DNA of 64,000 bases, from NCBI GenBank assembly GCA_016713735.1, contig JADJOP010000015.1:144625-208624 (forward strand), given 5' to 3'. Position 1 is the first letter of the stretch, and every line of letters starts with the position of its first letter. The notes under the pieces were generated by a model. That model searched no databases, was not told the DNA's origin, and worked only from the letters and a program-made list of their open reading frames with translations. Position numbers and translations under genes: made by a program. Source of the DNA: Bryobacterales bacterium. GTDB taxonomy: Bacteria; Acidobacteriota; Terriglobia; Bryobacterales; Bryobacteraceae. Of this stretch, positions 46,737 to 55,093 are shown piece by piece.

Positions 46737-47461
46737 GCTCGCTGCGCCGCAGCAACTCCTGCATCATCGCCTCCATCCGCGCCATGCGGTCGCGCAACTC
46801 CTCCATCTCGGCCTCTTCCTGCTGCCCCACGAAAAACGTCGTGATCGATGCCGCCAGCGTCGACACCAAACTAACGCCGGCCAGCATCACAATCACCGCC
46901 ACCGCGCGGCCCCCAGTGCGATTGCGGCGTTATGTCGCCATAGCCCACCGTCGTCGCCGTCACGATCGCCCACCAGATACCGTCCGGCACACCGCCCTTC
47001 ACCGTCTGCGGCTCCAGCAGCGTCAACGCCGCCCCCCCGGCGACGATCACGAGAACCGTGATGCACATCGCGTAAATGAGACTCTGCCGCGACAGAATCG
47101 ACTTCAACTCACCCAGCGCCCGCGCCGTCACCCCCACCAGCCGCACCAGCCGCAGCAGCCGGCTCAGCCGCGCCAGCCGCGTCAGGCTCAGCATTGCCGG
47201 AACCAGCGGGAACGACAGCACGATCACAGCCAGGCTCAGCCAGTTCTTCCGCGCATAGGCCTTGCGGTCGGGCCACAACGCAATCTCAATCGAGTACTCC
47301 AGCACGAACACGATCCACACCGCCCAATCGGCAATCTGCACCGCCAGGCTCGTGTTCCCCTGCTCCTGCAAAATCACCAGCGGCACCGTCGCCAGCGCCG
47401 CCAGCACAACGCATATGTTGATCGCGCGGCCAAGCGCCCCATCGAGCCGGTTCGTTTGCAT
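46678..47461 (-). pseudogene. Voltage-gated K+ channel-like ion transporter (one frameshift)
   Basis: About 260 residues. S1-S4 helices include a textbook voltage sensor with arginine every third residue (LTRLARLSRLLRLVRLVGV). S5-pore-S6 follow with the K+ selectivity filter TTVGYGD and VIVMLAGVSLVSTLAASITT. A single shift in the C5 run near 46905 separates pore and S6. The C-terminus is a coiled-coil (EEAEMEELRDRMARMEAMMQ) that could assemble the tetramer. ATG 47461 with TATACA 8 nt upstream; divergent from the gene at 47507 across 45 bp. Confidence 0.82.
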
Positions 47462-47469
47462 GACTCTCT

Positions 47470-47499
47470 TGTATAGCAGCCCCGCCGCGCCTGTACAAT
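47470..47499. promoter_or_regulatory. Divergent leaderless-type promoter pair
   Basis: In the 45 bp between two divergent starts, TATACA (minus, 47475-47470) ends 8 nt before the channel ATG, and TACAAT (plus, 47494-47499) ends 7 nt before ATG 47507. Any 5' leaders would be near zero length, so both genes probably share one short control region. Confidence 0.5.
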
Positions 47500-47506
47500 A
47501 AGCCCC

Positions 47507-48511
47507 ATGCGCGCCGCTCAGCTTACCGGAGCCTTCGGGCTCGATGAAGTCACCATCCAGCAGGCCCCCGAACCGCCTCTCGAACCGGGCCAGGTGAGAA
47601 TCCGCGTCGAGGCCGTCTCGCTCAACTACCGCGACCTCCTCATCGCCAAGGGCCTCTATACCAAGAAGCTCCCCTTCCCCCTCACCATCTGCTCCGATTG
47701 CGCCGGCACCGTCGTCGAAACCGGCCCCGGCGTCACCCGCGTCGCCACCGGCGACCGCGTCTCGCCCTGCTTCATGCCCGACTGGATCAGCGGCCCCGTC
47801 ACCGACGCCGCCGCCCGCGGAGCCCTCGGCGCGTTTGCCAATGGCGTCCTCGCCGAAACCATCGTCATGAAGGAGACCGCCCTCGTCCACGTGCCCGCCC
47901 ATCTCAGCCCCGAGGAAGCGGCCACGCTGCCCTGCGCCGCCGTCACCGTCTGGCACGCCCTCATGGTCCGCTGCGGTCTCAAGGCCGGCGACACCGTCCT
48001 CACCATCGGCACCGGCGGCGTCTCCCTCTTCGCCGTCCAGATCGCCACCATGCTCGGCGCCCGCGCCGTCATCCTCAGCTCCAGCGATGAGAAGCTCGAA
48101 CGCGCCCGCGCCCTCGGCGCCGTCGACGGCATCAACTACACGACCACTCCCGAATGGGACGCCGAACTCAAGAAGCGCGGCATCGTTCCCGACCACGTCA
48201 TCGAAGTCGGCGGCACGGCCACGCTCGCCAAATCCATCAAGTGCGTCCGCATGGGCGGCAACCTCGCCCTCATCGGCAACGTCTCCGGCGGCGGCGACAC
48301 CAACATCATCCCCGCGTTCATGAAGAACCTCAGCCTCCACGGCGTCTTCGTCGGCTCGCGCGAGATGTTGGAAGCCCTCAACGCCGCCGTCTCCGCCCAC
48401 GCCATGAAGCCCGTCGTCGATCAGGTCTTCCCCTTCGGCGACTTCGCCGCCGCCATGCGCCACATGGAAAGCGGCAAGCATTTCGGTAAAGTAGTCATCC
48501 GGGTAAGCTAA
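47507..48511 (+). CDS. NAD(P)-dependent MDR-family oxidoreductase (quinone-reductase-like)
   Basis: 334 residues. GroES-like N-terminal domain (SLNYRDLLIAKGLYTKKLPF) and Rossmann domain with the nucleotide loop in VLTIGTGGVSLFAVQIATML and the YHP-type loop replaced by SSSDEKLERARALGA. The catalytic-zinc GHE motif is replaced by CSDCAGTVVETG and the four-Cys structural-zinc loop is absent, so it is a zinc-free reductase like quinone or enoyl reductases. Cytoplasmic, NADPH-dependent; the substrate is unknown. TACAAT lies 7 nt before the ATG. The monooxygenase-like gene follows 5 bp later. Confidence 0.9.
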   Translation: MRAAQLTGAFGLDEVTIQQAPEPPLEPGQVRIRVEAVSLNYRDLLIAKGLYTKKLPFPLTICSDCAGTVVETGPGVTRVATGDRVSPCFMPDWISGPVTDAAARGALGAFANGVLAETIVMKETALVHVPAHLSPEEAATLPCAAVTVWHALMVRCGLKAGDTVLTIGTGGVSLFAVQIATMLGARAVILSSSDEKLERARALGAVDGINYTTTPEWDAELKKRGIVPDHVIEVGGTATLAKSIKCVRMGGNLALIGNVSGGGDTNIIPAFMKNLSLHGVFVGSREMLEALNAAVSAHAMKPVVDQVFPFGDFAAAMRHMESGKHFGKVVIRVS

Positions 48512-48516
48512 CCACC

Positions 48517-48837
48517 ATGGCCATTCAACTTCATTGCGACTTGCAGGTGGCCGCCGGCCACGAAACCGAAATCGAGCGCGTCTTCACGGAAGTCTTCTCT
48601 CCCGTCATGGCGCGGCAAGAAGGATTCCTGGAGGTGAAGTTCCTCAAACTCCTCACCTCCTACAAGGGTGATCCGGCCCCCTGGAACTACCGCCTCATCA
48701 TCTGCTTCACCACCGAGGAACTCCGCCAGGCCTGGGTCGCCACCAGCGATCACCAGCAGGTCTGGCCGCAAATGGAACAACACCTCACCGGCGAACAGTG
48801 GCAGGGCTGGCTCTACGACGTCGCCGGCTCCCGCTAG
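48517..48837 (+). CDS. Dimeric alpha/beta-barrel protein, antibiotic-biosynthesis-monooxygenase-like
   Basis: 106 residues with the short beta-alpha-beta pattern of ABM-type ferredoxin-like barrels: LHCDLQVAAGHETEIERVFT, MARQEGFLEVKFLKLL, then a strand with YRLIICFTTEELRQAW and a helix-strand end (WPQMEQHLTGEQWQGWLYDV). Members dimerise and include quinol monooxygenases and haem-degrading enzymes, but many have no known activity. It starts 5 bp after the reductase and is probably co-expressed with it, which would suit a reductase/monooxygenase pair. Confidence 0.7.
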   Translation: MAIQLHCDLQVAAGHETEIERVFTEVFSPVMARQEGFLEVKFLKLLTSYKGDPAPWNYRLIICFTTEELRQAWVATSDHQQVWPQMEQHLTGEQWQGWLYDVAGSR

Positions 48838-48852
48838 CCCCGCCACCGCGCC

Positions 48853-50520
48853 TCACGGCGCAATCGCAATCTCATACCGCCGCCCGTTCACCACCAGCGG
48901 CTGCGCCCCCGCTCCGGCCGCCGCCGGAATCTCCACGTTGATCTGGTCCAGCCCCGGAAAGCCCGGCGCGCGCCCCGCATACAACACCCGCGCCGCCGCG
49001 CCGCCAATCGTGATCTCCGCCGCGAACGGACTCGCCACCCCGCCCCCCGTCGCCCACAACGACACAATCGAACCCCGCGCCGCCGGACGTGCCGCCGTGT
49101 GCAACAGTCCCAGTGTATCGGTGACAATTGCCCGCCCCTCATGCGTGAACAGCGCCAGCGCCTGCGCCTTCACCTCCACCTCCGCCGTATCGAACACCGG
49201 CACCACGCCCGCCCCGGCCGCCTCCACGCCCCCCGCCCGCACCGCAATCCGGCACGCCCGCCCCGCCTCGGTCGCCTCCGGCAGAATGCCGTTCACCTGC
49301 TGCCCGCTGCCCGCATACGTCAGCGCCGCCGCCCGCCCGCAGGCCTCCACCGTCACATCCGCCGCCAGATTCGACCCATACAGCGTGAAGAACGCCCCCG
49401 GCGCCAGCGCCTCCCGTTCAAAGCTCGCCCCGTGCACCGCCGCCGCAATCCTCGGCCAGCACGGAAACAGATCCCGCAGCACGCCCACGCCATCGGCATA
49501 ACTGAACCGCCCCGGCCGCGCGCACGTCCCCACCTCCCGCATCGCGCACGACTGCTCGATGTGCACAAACCGCTCCGGATACTCCGCCGTCCGCGGGCAA
49601 TTCGACCCCGCCGCGCACGTGCTCCCCCCGCCGCTGCACCCACACGCATCCACCGCCCCCGCCGAAAACCGCCCCTGCACATTCGTCTCCGCGCACAGCC
49701 GCGTCGGCCCGCCCGGCGCATTGCAACTCCCCGCCGTGAACGCTAGCCCCATCTCCGCGAACCGCCGCGTGTACGCCTCAGCCACCTGCGTCGCCACGCT
49801 CGGCGCGCGGTTGTTGCAGGTGGCGTTCGACACAATCGCCTCTGGATCCCCCGCCTGCCACGTGAACCCATGCAGCGAAATCGCCATCGACCCCGGCAGC
49901 CGCCGTGCGATCTGTTCATGCGTCGCCTGGAAGAAGGTCTGCGTGAAATGCGCGGGGTCTGAGATCGTGTACGGCTGCTCGCTGCCATCGGCCGAACACA
50001 CGCTCGTCGTCCCGCCGCACCCTGCCGCCTCCGTATTCGCGCAGCGGTGCGCCCCGGCAATCAGCAGCGAATGCGCATTCAGCCCCAGGAAGAAGGCCAC
50101 GCTTTGCGGCAGCGTGTTCAGGTCGCCCCCGGCATGCGGCGCTTGGATGCTCAGCAGCCGGCAGGCGTTCGGATTCACCACATACGTCCCCAGCGCCCGC
50201 GCGTTCGCCGCCCGTTCGCGCAACAGCCAATACTTCGCCCCGCTCCCCGTATCGGTGAACGCGATCACATCGTAGCCCAGCGGATCAGCCAGCCCCGCCG
50301 CCCCCGCCGCGTTCCCCGCCAGCAGCGCATCCAGGGCCTCGCGCCAACGCGCGATCTCCTCGCCCCCCGGTGTGCGAAACGCCTCTGACCGCGCCCCCGG
50401 CAGCGTGATCGCCCGCAACACCGCCCCCAGGTCGCCCGACTCCTCCACCAGCGCCGCCCGCGGCGTGCCCGCGAACAACCCCGCCAAAAGCAAAGGAGCG
50501 AGTATGCGGTGTGTCCACAT
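48853..50520 (-). CDS. Secreted Cys-rich protein with Solibacter C-terminal domain
   Basis: 555 residues with a signal peptide (LAPLLLAGLFAGTPRAAL). The first 360 residues are a Cys-rich domain with histidines at SIQAPHAGGD, LIAGAHRCAN and AISLHGF; these could form a metal site like some zinc hydrolases, but I cannot assign a family. From about residue 375 comes the Solibacter-type module (FFTLYGSNLAADVTVEACGR, SIVSLWATGGGVASPF, ARVLYAGRAPGFPGLDQINV). Many disulfides are likely. TACACT on the minus strand ends 9 nt before ATG 50520. It may belong to the same extracellular repertoire as the 15.3-kb serine hydrolase. Confidence 0.7.
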   Translation of the reverse strand: MWTHRILAPLLLAGLFAGTPRAALVEESGDLGAVLRAITLPGARSEAFRTPGGEEIARWREALDALLAGNAAGAAGLADPLGYDVIAFTDTGSGAKYWLLRERAANARALGTYVVNPNACRLLSIQAPHAGGDLNTLPQSVAFFLGLNAHSLLIAGAHRCANTEAAGCGGTTSVCSADGSEQPYTISDPAHFTQTFFQATHEQIARRLPGSMAISLHGFTWQAGDPEAIVSNATCNNRAPSVATQVAEAYTRRFAEMGLAFTAGSCNAPGGPTRLCAETNVQGRFSAGAVDACGCSGGGSTCAAGSNCPRTAEYPERFVHIEQSCAMREVGTCARPGRFSYADGVGVLRDLFPCWPRIAAAVHGASFEREALAPGAFFTLYGSNLAADVTVEACGRAAALTYAGSGQQVNGILPEATEAGRACRIAVRAGGVEAAGAGVVPVFDTAEVEVKAQALALFTHEGRAIVTDTLGLLHTAARPAARGSIVSLWATGGGVASPFAAEITIGGAAARVLYAGRAPGFPGLDQINVEIPAAAGAGAQPLVVNGRRYEIAIAP

Positions 50521-50555
50521 GCTCGCTCCAGTGTAAGACGGACGCGGCTGAGCGT

Positions 50556-51338
50556 TTACTTGTCCCCGCCCAGGTGCAGCCCCTTGTGAATCGCATACAG
50601 GGCCAGCTCCAGGCGGTCGGAAACTCCCAGCTTGTCGAAAATGTTGTGCAGGTGGTTCTTCACCGTCTGCTCGGAAATGAACATCTTCTCGGCCATTTCC
50701 TTGTTCTTGTAGCCTTGCGCCACCAGCGCCACAATCTCACGCTCGCGCGCGCTCAGCGGCGAACGTTCGCGGCCCTTGGCTCCAGGCGCGCCGCCGTTGT
50801 TATCCGAAGGCGAGGCGAACTGCCGCATGACAGCGGCCGTCGTGTGCGAATCCAGCCAGATCTCGCCCGAGTTCACCTTGCGGATACTCTTTACGATCAA
50901 CTCCGGCTGCGTCTGCTTGATCACAATGCCCGAACAGCCCAGCTTCATCGCCTGTACCCACTCGTTCTTGTCTTCCGACGCGGTGAGCACGATGATCTTT
51001 GTCTGGTGCGAGGCATGCTGCAACGTCTGCAGCGCCGACAGCCCGTCCATGCCGGGCATCTTCAAATCCAAGAGCAGTACATCCGGATGGAGGTCTTCGA
51101 TCAGCTCGAGCGCCGTGCGGCCATTATCGGCCTCCCCCACCACCTCGAAATCCTCTTCCAGCATCAACAGCTTGCGCAATCCTTCGCGCACGATCGGATG
51201 ATCGTCCACCAGGCCGATGCGCACCTTCCGCTTTTCCGTCGAAACCGGAACCGCCTGTTCCGCTGGGGCTGGACTCGCCGCGGCCATGCTTGCCAGCGCC
51301 TCTTCCAGAGGCGACTTGCCCGTAATTCCCTCAGCCAT
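50556..51338 (-). CDS. NarL/LuxR-type response regulator
   Basis: 260 residues. A disordered Ala/Pro-rich N-terminal extension (residues 1-37) precedes the receiver (IGLVDDHPIVREGLRKLLML, VLLLDLKMPGMDGL, IIVLTASEDKNE, GIVIKQ) and a LuxR helix-turn-helix (LSAREREIVALVAQGYKNKE, FISEQTVKNHLHNIFDKLGV). The extension is unusual for the family. No kinase gene is adjacent, so it is an orphan regulator here. GGAAGGA precedes ATG 51338 at good spacing. Confidence 0.93.
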   Translation of the reverse strand: MAEGITGKSPLEEALASMAAASPAPAEQAVPVSTEKRKVRIGLVDDHPIVREGLRKLLMLEEDFEVVGEADNGRTALELIEDLHPDVLLLDLKMPGMDGLSALQTLQHASHQTKIIVLTASEDKNEWVQAMKLGCSGIVIKQTQPELIVKSIRKVNSGEIWLDSHTTAAVMRQFASPSDNNGGAPGAKGRERSPLSAREREIVALVAQGYKNKEMAEKMFISEQTVKNHLHNIFDKLGVSDRLELALYAIHKGLHLGGDK

Positions 51339-51793
51339 ACTTCATTCCTTCCCGCGGTTGGCGCCCGCCTGCCAGACTGCCGGGGTCCGATATCACGCTC
51401 AGGGCACTTCTCCTCTATTGCCTCTGGCTACCGGACCTCCACTGGGCGGCGTTGCACCCCGCTTTGGTACTACGACTTGATTCTATGGCCGATCTAGTAC
51501 CTGGTCAATTCAGGGACCCCTTAGGGTTCCCCTCCAATCTCTCCTAGATCGATCGCGCATATCCCCCTATCCCTACAGTCCGGAACGCGATGATTTTGCA
51601 GGGCGGGGATCAAATAGCGTCCCATGAGTACCAATTGTCGCAGATGATTCCCGGCCCCGGTGTGGGGACACACCAGTGAATCGTACCGGAACATTCCGAC
51701 CCCTCGGCCTACCCCGGCCACAGCGCGAACTTCACGGCGCCGGCTGCGTTGTGGCTGGTTCAAAAAGGAGGCCACAGCGCCAAGCCGTGAACT
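51339..51793. other. Intergenic region without a clear gene
   Basis: 455 bp with lower coding potential than its surroundings. It holds the response-regulator ribosome binding site, a small symmetrical stretch (GGGACCCC-TTA-GGGTTCCC, about 51514-51532), and the first copy of a 22-bp direct repeat near 51727. A minus-strand frame at 51521-51694 is open but has no family match that I recognise and no ribosome binding site, so I do not call it. Confidence 0.5.
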
Positions 51794-51810
51794 TCACGGC
51801 GCCGGCTGCG
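51727..51810. repeat. 22-bp direct repeat at the end of the SRPBCC gene
   Basis: GAACTTCACGGCGCCGGCTGCG occurs at 51727-51748 and again at 51789-51810, with CCACAGCGC preceding both copies. The second copy contains the last codons and stop of the SRPBCC gene; the first is an extra copy 62 bp downstream of it, so the 3' end has been partly duplicated. Confidence 0.75.
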
Positions 51811-52309
51811 CCTCCAAGTGCCGCTTCAACTCCACCAGCGTTGCCTGCTCGGCCTTGTCACCATTCAGAAACATGGCCATCCCCCGGAAAAACGGATTGT
51901 CGATGCGCAGCTTCGCGTTCGAACTCACCCGGCAGCCCGCCCCCTCCGCCTCCACCGTGATCTCCCAATCGCCGGAAAACCCCATCGACGCCGACCCCAT
52001 CCGCGACACATACCGCCGCGGCCGCTCCATGCTCAAGATGTCGGTCTCCATCTCCCCCGAATTCCCGCTCACCACGTAGCGCCGCGGCTCGTCGGAGACC
52101 TTGCGTACGCTCTTCACCTCGCTCGACCACCGCGGCAGGTTCTCCAGATTCACCAGAAAGTCATACACCTCGGCCTGCGGCCTCGCAATCTCGATGCTCG
52201 CCTTCGCCGTCACCTCCGGCGAACGGAAAAACCCGATCACCGTCACCAGAATCACCGCCGTCGCCAGCCCCGCCACCGCCAGCGCGATCCACTTCCCCAT
52301 CTTCTTCAT
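51794..52309 (-). CDS. Membrane-anchored SRPBCC domain protein
   Basis: 171 residues. An N-terminal transmembrane segment (WIALAVAGLATAVILVTVIG) precedes a polyketide-cyclase/START-like SRPBCC domain (SIEIARPQAEVYDFLVNLEN, PRYV-like strands in PRRYVSRMGSASMGFSGDWE, CRVSSNAKLRIDNPFFRG). These domains bind hydrophobic ligands. The start ATG overlaps the previous gene's stop as ATGA (52306-52309), so it is translationally coupled as the fourth gene of the ArsR-SRPBCC operon. The longer frame to 52447 would lie inside the preceding gene. Confidence 0.8.
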   Translation of the reverse strand: MKKMGKWIALAVAGLATAVILVTVIGFFRSPEVTAKASIEIARPQAEVYDFLVNLENLPRWSSEVKSVRKVSDEPRRYVVSGNSGEMETDILSMERPRRYVSRMGSASMGFSGDWEITVEAEGAGCRVSSNAKLRIDNPFFRGMAMFLNGDKAEQATLVELKRHLEAQPAP

Positions 52310-53097
52310 TGCGCCTCCCCTGGCGCGGCCGTGAGCCGCTCGAAATACCGGTTCCACTCCGCCAGCAGCGGCGTCCCCTCCGCCAGCCCCGGCCCATACA
52401 AATACCACGAAGCCGTCAGCGCCGACGCCCCGCCGAAGTTCTCGCAAAACAACGCCAGCAGGCTCCCCCCCAACTCATCGCACCGCAACACCGCATAGCG
52501 CGGCTTCGGACTATCGACGACGATGCCCGAAATCGTCCCCCCATCTGGAATGAACGCGCGGTACGGCGTCCCCGGCGTCCAGTCCTGCCCCGCCAGGTCC
52601 ATCTCCGCCGTCAGCCGCTGCCAAAGCGCCGCCGCTTCCACCTGCATCATCGCCATCCGGCACTCATGCCGCCCCGGCGCATTCCGCATCGCCTCCACGT
52701 AATAGCGCAGGCAGGCCAGAAACGTCCGCCATCCGCCGTTGGTCGACTCATACTCGCTATCGAAACTCGCATCCGCCCCAAAGCCCGACTGCACCAGCCG
52801 CAGCTTCGTCTTCCCGCCCACGCTCTCAATCGTGAACTCCACCACCCTCTGCCCGCGCGCCCCGTGGTCCTCCGTCCAGCCAATGCGCGCGCCTTCCTCA
52901 AACACCGTCAGCGGCGCCGACCCCTCCATCCCCGGACCCCACCCCAGCTTGAACTCCCCGCCCAACCGCGCGTCGATTTCGGCCACCGGCGCAAACCACT
53001 GCCGGATGCCCTCGCCCGTCGCAATCGCCCGCCACACCGCCTCACTCGGCGCGTCGAGCATCATCTCAAACTCGTGCTTGCGTGTCTCATCGCTCAT
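52306..53097 (-). CDS. AHSA1/SRPBCC-family protein, tandem paralogue 2
   Basis: 263 residues. N-terminal AHSA1-type SRPBCC domain (MLDAPSEAVWRAIATGEGIR, QWFAPVAEIDARLGGE, DHGARGQRVVEFTIESVGGK) and a second alpha/beta C-terminal half (RAFIPDGGTISGIVVDSPKP, LFCENFGGASALTASWYLYG), larger than the usual single domain. By eye it differs at about 34 of 256 positions from the neighbouring paralogue. ATG 53097 is chosen to match that paralogue's start. It sits between the paralogue (49 bp) and the membrane-anchored member (4-bp overlap). The ligand is unknown. Confidence 0.85.
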   Translation of the reverse strand: MSDETRKHEFEMMLDAPSEAVWRAIATGEGIRQWFAPVAEIDARLGGEFKLGWGPGMEGSAPLTVFEEGARIGWTEDHGARGQRVVEFTIESVGGKTKLRLVQSGFGADASFDSEYESTNGGWRTFLACLRYYVEAMRNAPGRHECRMAMMQVEAAALWQRLTAEMDLAGQDWTPGTPYRAFIPDGGTISGIVVDSPKPRYAVLRCDELGGSLLALFCENFGGASALTASWYLYGPGLAEGTPLLAEWNRYFERLTAAPGEAQ

Positions 53098-53146
53098 CGG
53101 TTTGTCTCTCCTCATCTCACCGCTGCCCTTTCCCGTGCGCCCGACC

Positions 53147-53938
53147 CTAGGCCGCCGTCGTCCCCGCCCCCGTCAACCCATCGAAATACCGGTTCCAGTC
53201 CGCCAGCAGCGGCGCCCCCTCCTCCAGCCCCGGCCCATACAAATACCACGACGTCGTCAGCGCCGACGCCCCGCCACACTTCTCGCAAAACAACCCCAGC
53301 AGGCTCCCTCCCAACTCATCGCAGCGCAACACCGCGTAGCACGGCTTCGGACTATCGACGACGATGCCCGAGATCACCCCGCCACCGGGAATCAACGCGC
53401 GGTACGGCGTCCCCGGCGTCCAGTCCTGCTGCGCCAGGCCCATCTCCGCCGTCAGCCGCTCCCACAACGCCGTCGCATCCACCTGCATCATCGCCATCCG
53501 GCACTCGTGCCGCCCCGGCGCATTCCGCATCGCCTCCACGTAATACCGCAGGCAGGCCAGAAAGGTCCGCCATCCGCCATTGGTCGACTCATACTCGTTA
53601 TCGAAACTCGCATCCGCCCCAAAGCCCGACTGCACCATCCGCAGCTTCGTCTTCCCGCCCACGCTCTCCAGCGTGAACTCCAGCACACGCTGCCCGCGCG
53701 CCCCGTGGTCCCACGTCCATCCCAGCCGCACCCCCTCCTCATACACCGTCAGCGGCGCCGAGCCCTCCATCCCCGGCCCCCACCCCACTGTGATCGCCCC
53801 GCCCAACCGAGCGTCGATTTCGGCCACCGGCGCAAACCACTGCCGGATGCCCTCGCCCGTCGCAATCGCCCGCCACACCGCCTCCGCGGGTGCATCGAGC
53901 ATCAGCTCATACTCCAGCTTGCGCGTCTCATCGCTCAT
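53147..53938 (-). CDS. AHSA1/SRPBCC-family protein, tandem paralogue 1
   Basis: 263 residues with the same two-part layout as its downstream twin. The ligand-binding half shows MLDAPAEAVWRAIATGEGIR and QWFAPVAEIDARLGGA; the second half shows RALIPGGGVISGIVVDSPKP and LFCEKCGGASALTTSWYLYG, where a CEKC pair replaces CENF of the twin. It follows the ArsR-type regulator by 12 bp. ArsR-AHSA1 pairs are a common arrangement, where the regulator represses the ligand-binding protein until a signal arrives. The ligand is unknown. Confidence 0.88.
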   Translation of the reverse strand: MSDETRKLEYELMLDAPAEAVWRAIATGEGIRQWFAPVAEIDARLGGAITVGWGPGMEGSAPLTVYEEGVRLGWTWDHGARGQRVLEFTLESVGGKTKLRMVQSGFGADASFDNEYESTNGGWRTFLACLRYYVEAMRNAPGRHECRMAMMQVDATALWERLTAEMGLAQQDWTPGTPYRALIPGGGVISGIVVDSPKPCYAVLRCDELGGSLLGLFCEKCGGASALTTSWYLYGPGLEEGAPLLADWNRYFDGLTGAGTTAA

Positions 53939-53950
53939 CGGTTTGTCTCC

Positions 53951-54580
53951 TCATCTCACCGCTGCGCTTTCCAGTGCGCCCGCCGGTTCTTCACTCGTTT
54001 TGGTAATCAGCGGGTACGACGCCGCCAGTACGCGGAACGCCCGTCCTCCCGCCGCATGTTCGTCATGATACTTGGCCGCCAGCGCCGCCACCGCCGCCGC
54101 CAGCTCCTCGGCGAATTGATGCCGCTCGGCCGCGTTGCGAAAGCGGATCTCCGTCTCCAGCGTCAACGTCGCCAGCCGCTTGCCCGCGCGCTGCGCCCGC
54201 ACCGTCAGAATCGCCAGCTCGCGAATCGCCCGCGCCGCCGTCGCCACCAGGTAAGCGATCGAAAACCGGTCCCGCGCCTGCTCCGGCTCCGCCCCCGCCC
54301 CGCCCAGCGCCTCCGGCGAAATCACAAAACTCGCCGCCGTCACCTGCATCAGCCGCTCAATGCAGTTGCCCTTCCGCCGCTCGCCCGTGCACTCCACCGC
54401 CCCGTGCCGCTCCAACTCGCGCAGATGATAGTTCACCTGCTGCCGCGGCAGCCCCATCGCCCGCGCCAGCGTCGTCGCCGACCCCGGCTCCCGCAACCGC
54501 TCCAACATCTGGATGCGCACCGGCTGCAGCAGCGCCGCGGCCCGCTCGGGGTCGCGCAGAATCTGAACCGCCAGGGACAT
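53951..54580 (-). CDS. ArsR-type winged-helix repressor
   Basis: 209 residues. An N-terminal winged helix (LLQPVRIQMLERLREPGSAT, ARAMGLPRQQVNYHLRELER) is followed by a long helical region (YLVATAARAIRELAILTVRA, ETEIRFRNAAERHQFAEELA) that probably dimerises or senses a ligand. It has no metal-binding Cys cluster, so it is not a classical metal sensor. It heads the SRPBCC operon. A perfect inverted repeat lies directly upstream, suggesting autoregulation. Confidence 0.88.
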   Translation of the reverse strand: MSLAVQILRDPERAAALLQPVRIQMLERLREPGSATTLARAMGLPRQQVNYHLRELERHGAVECTGERRKGNCIERLMQVTAASFVISPEALGGAGAEPEQARDRFSIAYLVATAARAIRELAILTVRAQRAGKRLATLTLETEIRFRNAAERHQFAEELAAAVAALAAKYHDEHAAGGRAFRVLAASYPLITKTSEEPAGALESAAVR

Positions 54581-54597
54581 AGCGCTATCTCATCACC

Positions 54598-54613
54598 GAC
54601 AAAATAATTTGTC
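54598..54613 (-). promoter_or_regulatory. Putative operator/promoter of the ArsR-SRPBCC operon
   Basis: GACAAA-ATAA-TTTGTC is a perfect 6-4-6 inverted repeat. On the minus strand TTGACA (54615-54610) overlaps it, and TGAGAT follows 17 nt later, 6 nt before ATG 54580. A repressor bound here would cover the -35 box. The whole element lies at the 3' end of the upstream YkgJ-like gene, whose TGA stop overlaps TTGACA. It is also AT-rich against its GC-rich surroundings. Confidence 0.6.
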
Positions 54614-55093
54614 AAGGAAATTGTAGTGTTCTCCCCCGCCCCCACCCCGCCATCTTCGCCTCCACCCCCGCCTGGTTCCCCCACACCACCTCCCCCCACT
54701 CGCCCCCCGCCACCTCCGCCTCAATCGTCCCGCAATACAACCCCTTGTCCCGCTCCACATAAAACCCATACGTCCGGCACGCCACCGGCCGCTGCTCATA
54801 CACCAGACACGCCCCCGTCGCCGGATCGAGCAACGGACACACCACCGGCCTCTCCGGCGCCGCCCCCAGCGCACGAAACCGCTCCTCCACCCCCGCCCGC
54901 GTCGCCTCATCCAGCGCCGCAATCCCCTCCCGCAGCAACTCTTCCTCCGGCGGCGTCACCACCGGCAGCGCCGCCAGATGCCGGCAGCAATGATCACACC
55001 CCTTCCGGCACGGCCAAAACGGTTGCGCCTCGACCGTAGCCGAGGCGCGCGCTTCAATTTCGCTCTGCAGAATGCGTAGTTCCGCCCTCACCC

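Noticed and set aside
51521..51694. Possible small gene in the 51.5-kb gap
   Set aside because: Open frame but no ribosome site, TANNNT box or recognisable protein pattern.
52739..54607. Plus-strand open frame of 622 codons opposite the SRPBCC/ArsR operon
   Set aside because: Arg/Pro/His-rich shadow of three conserved minus-strand genes.
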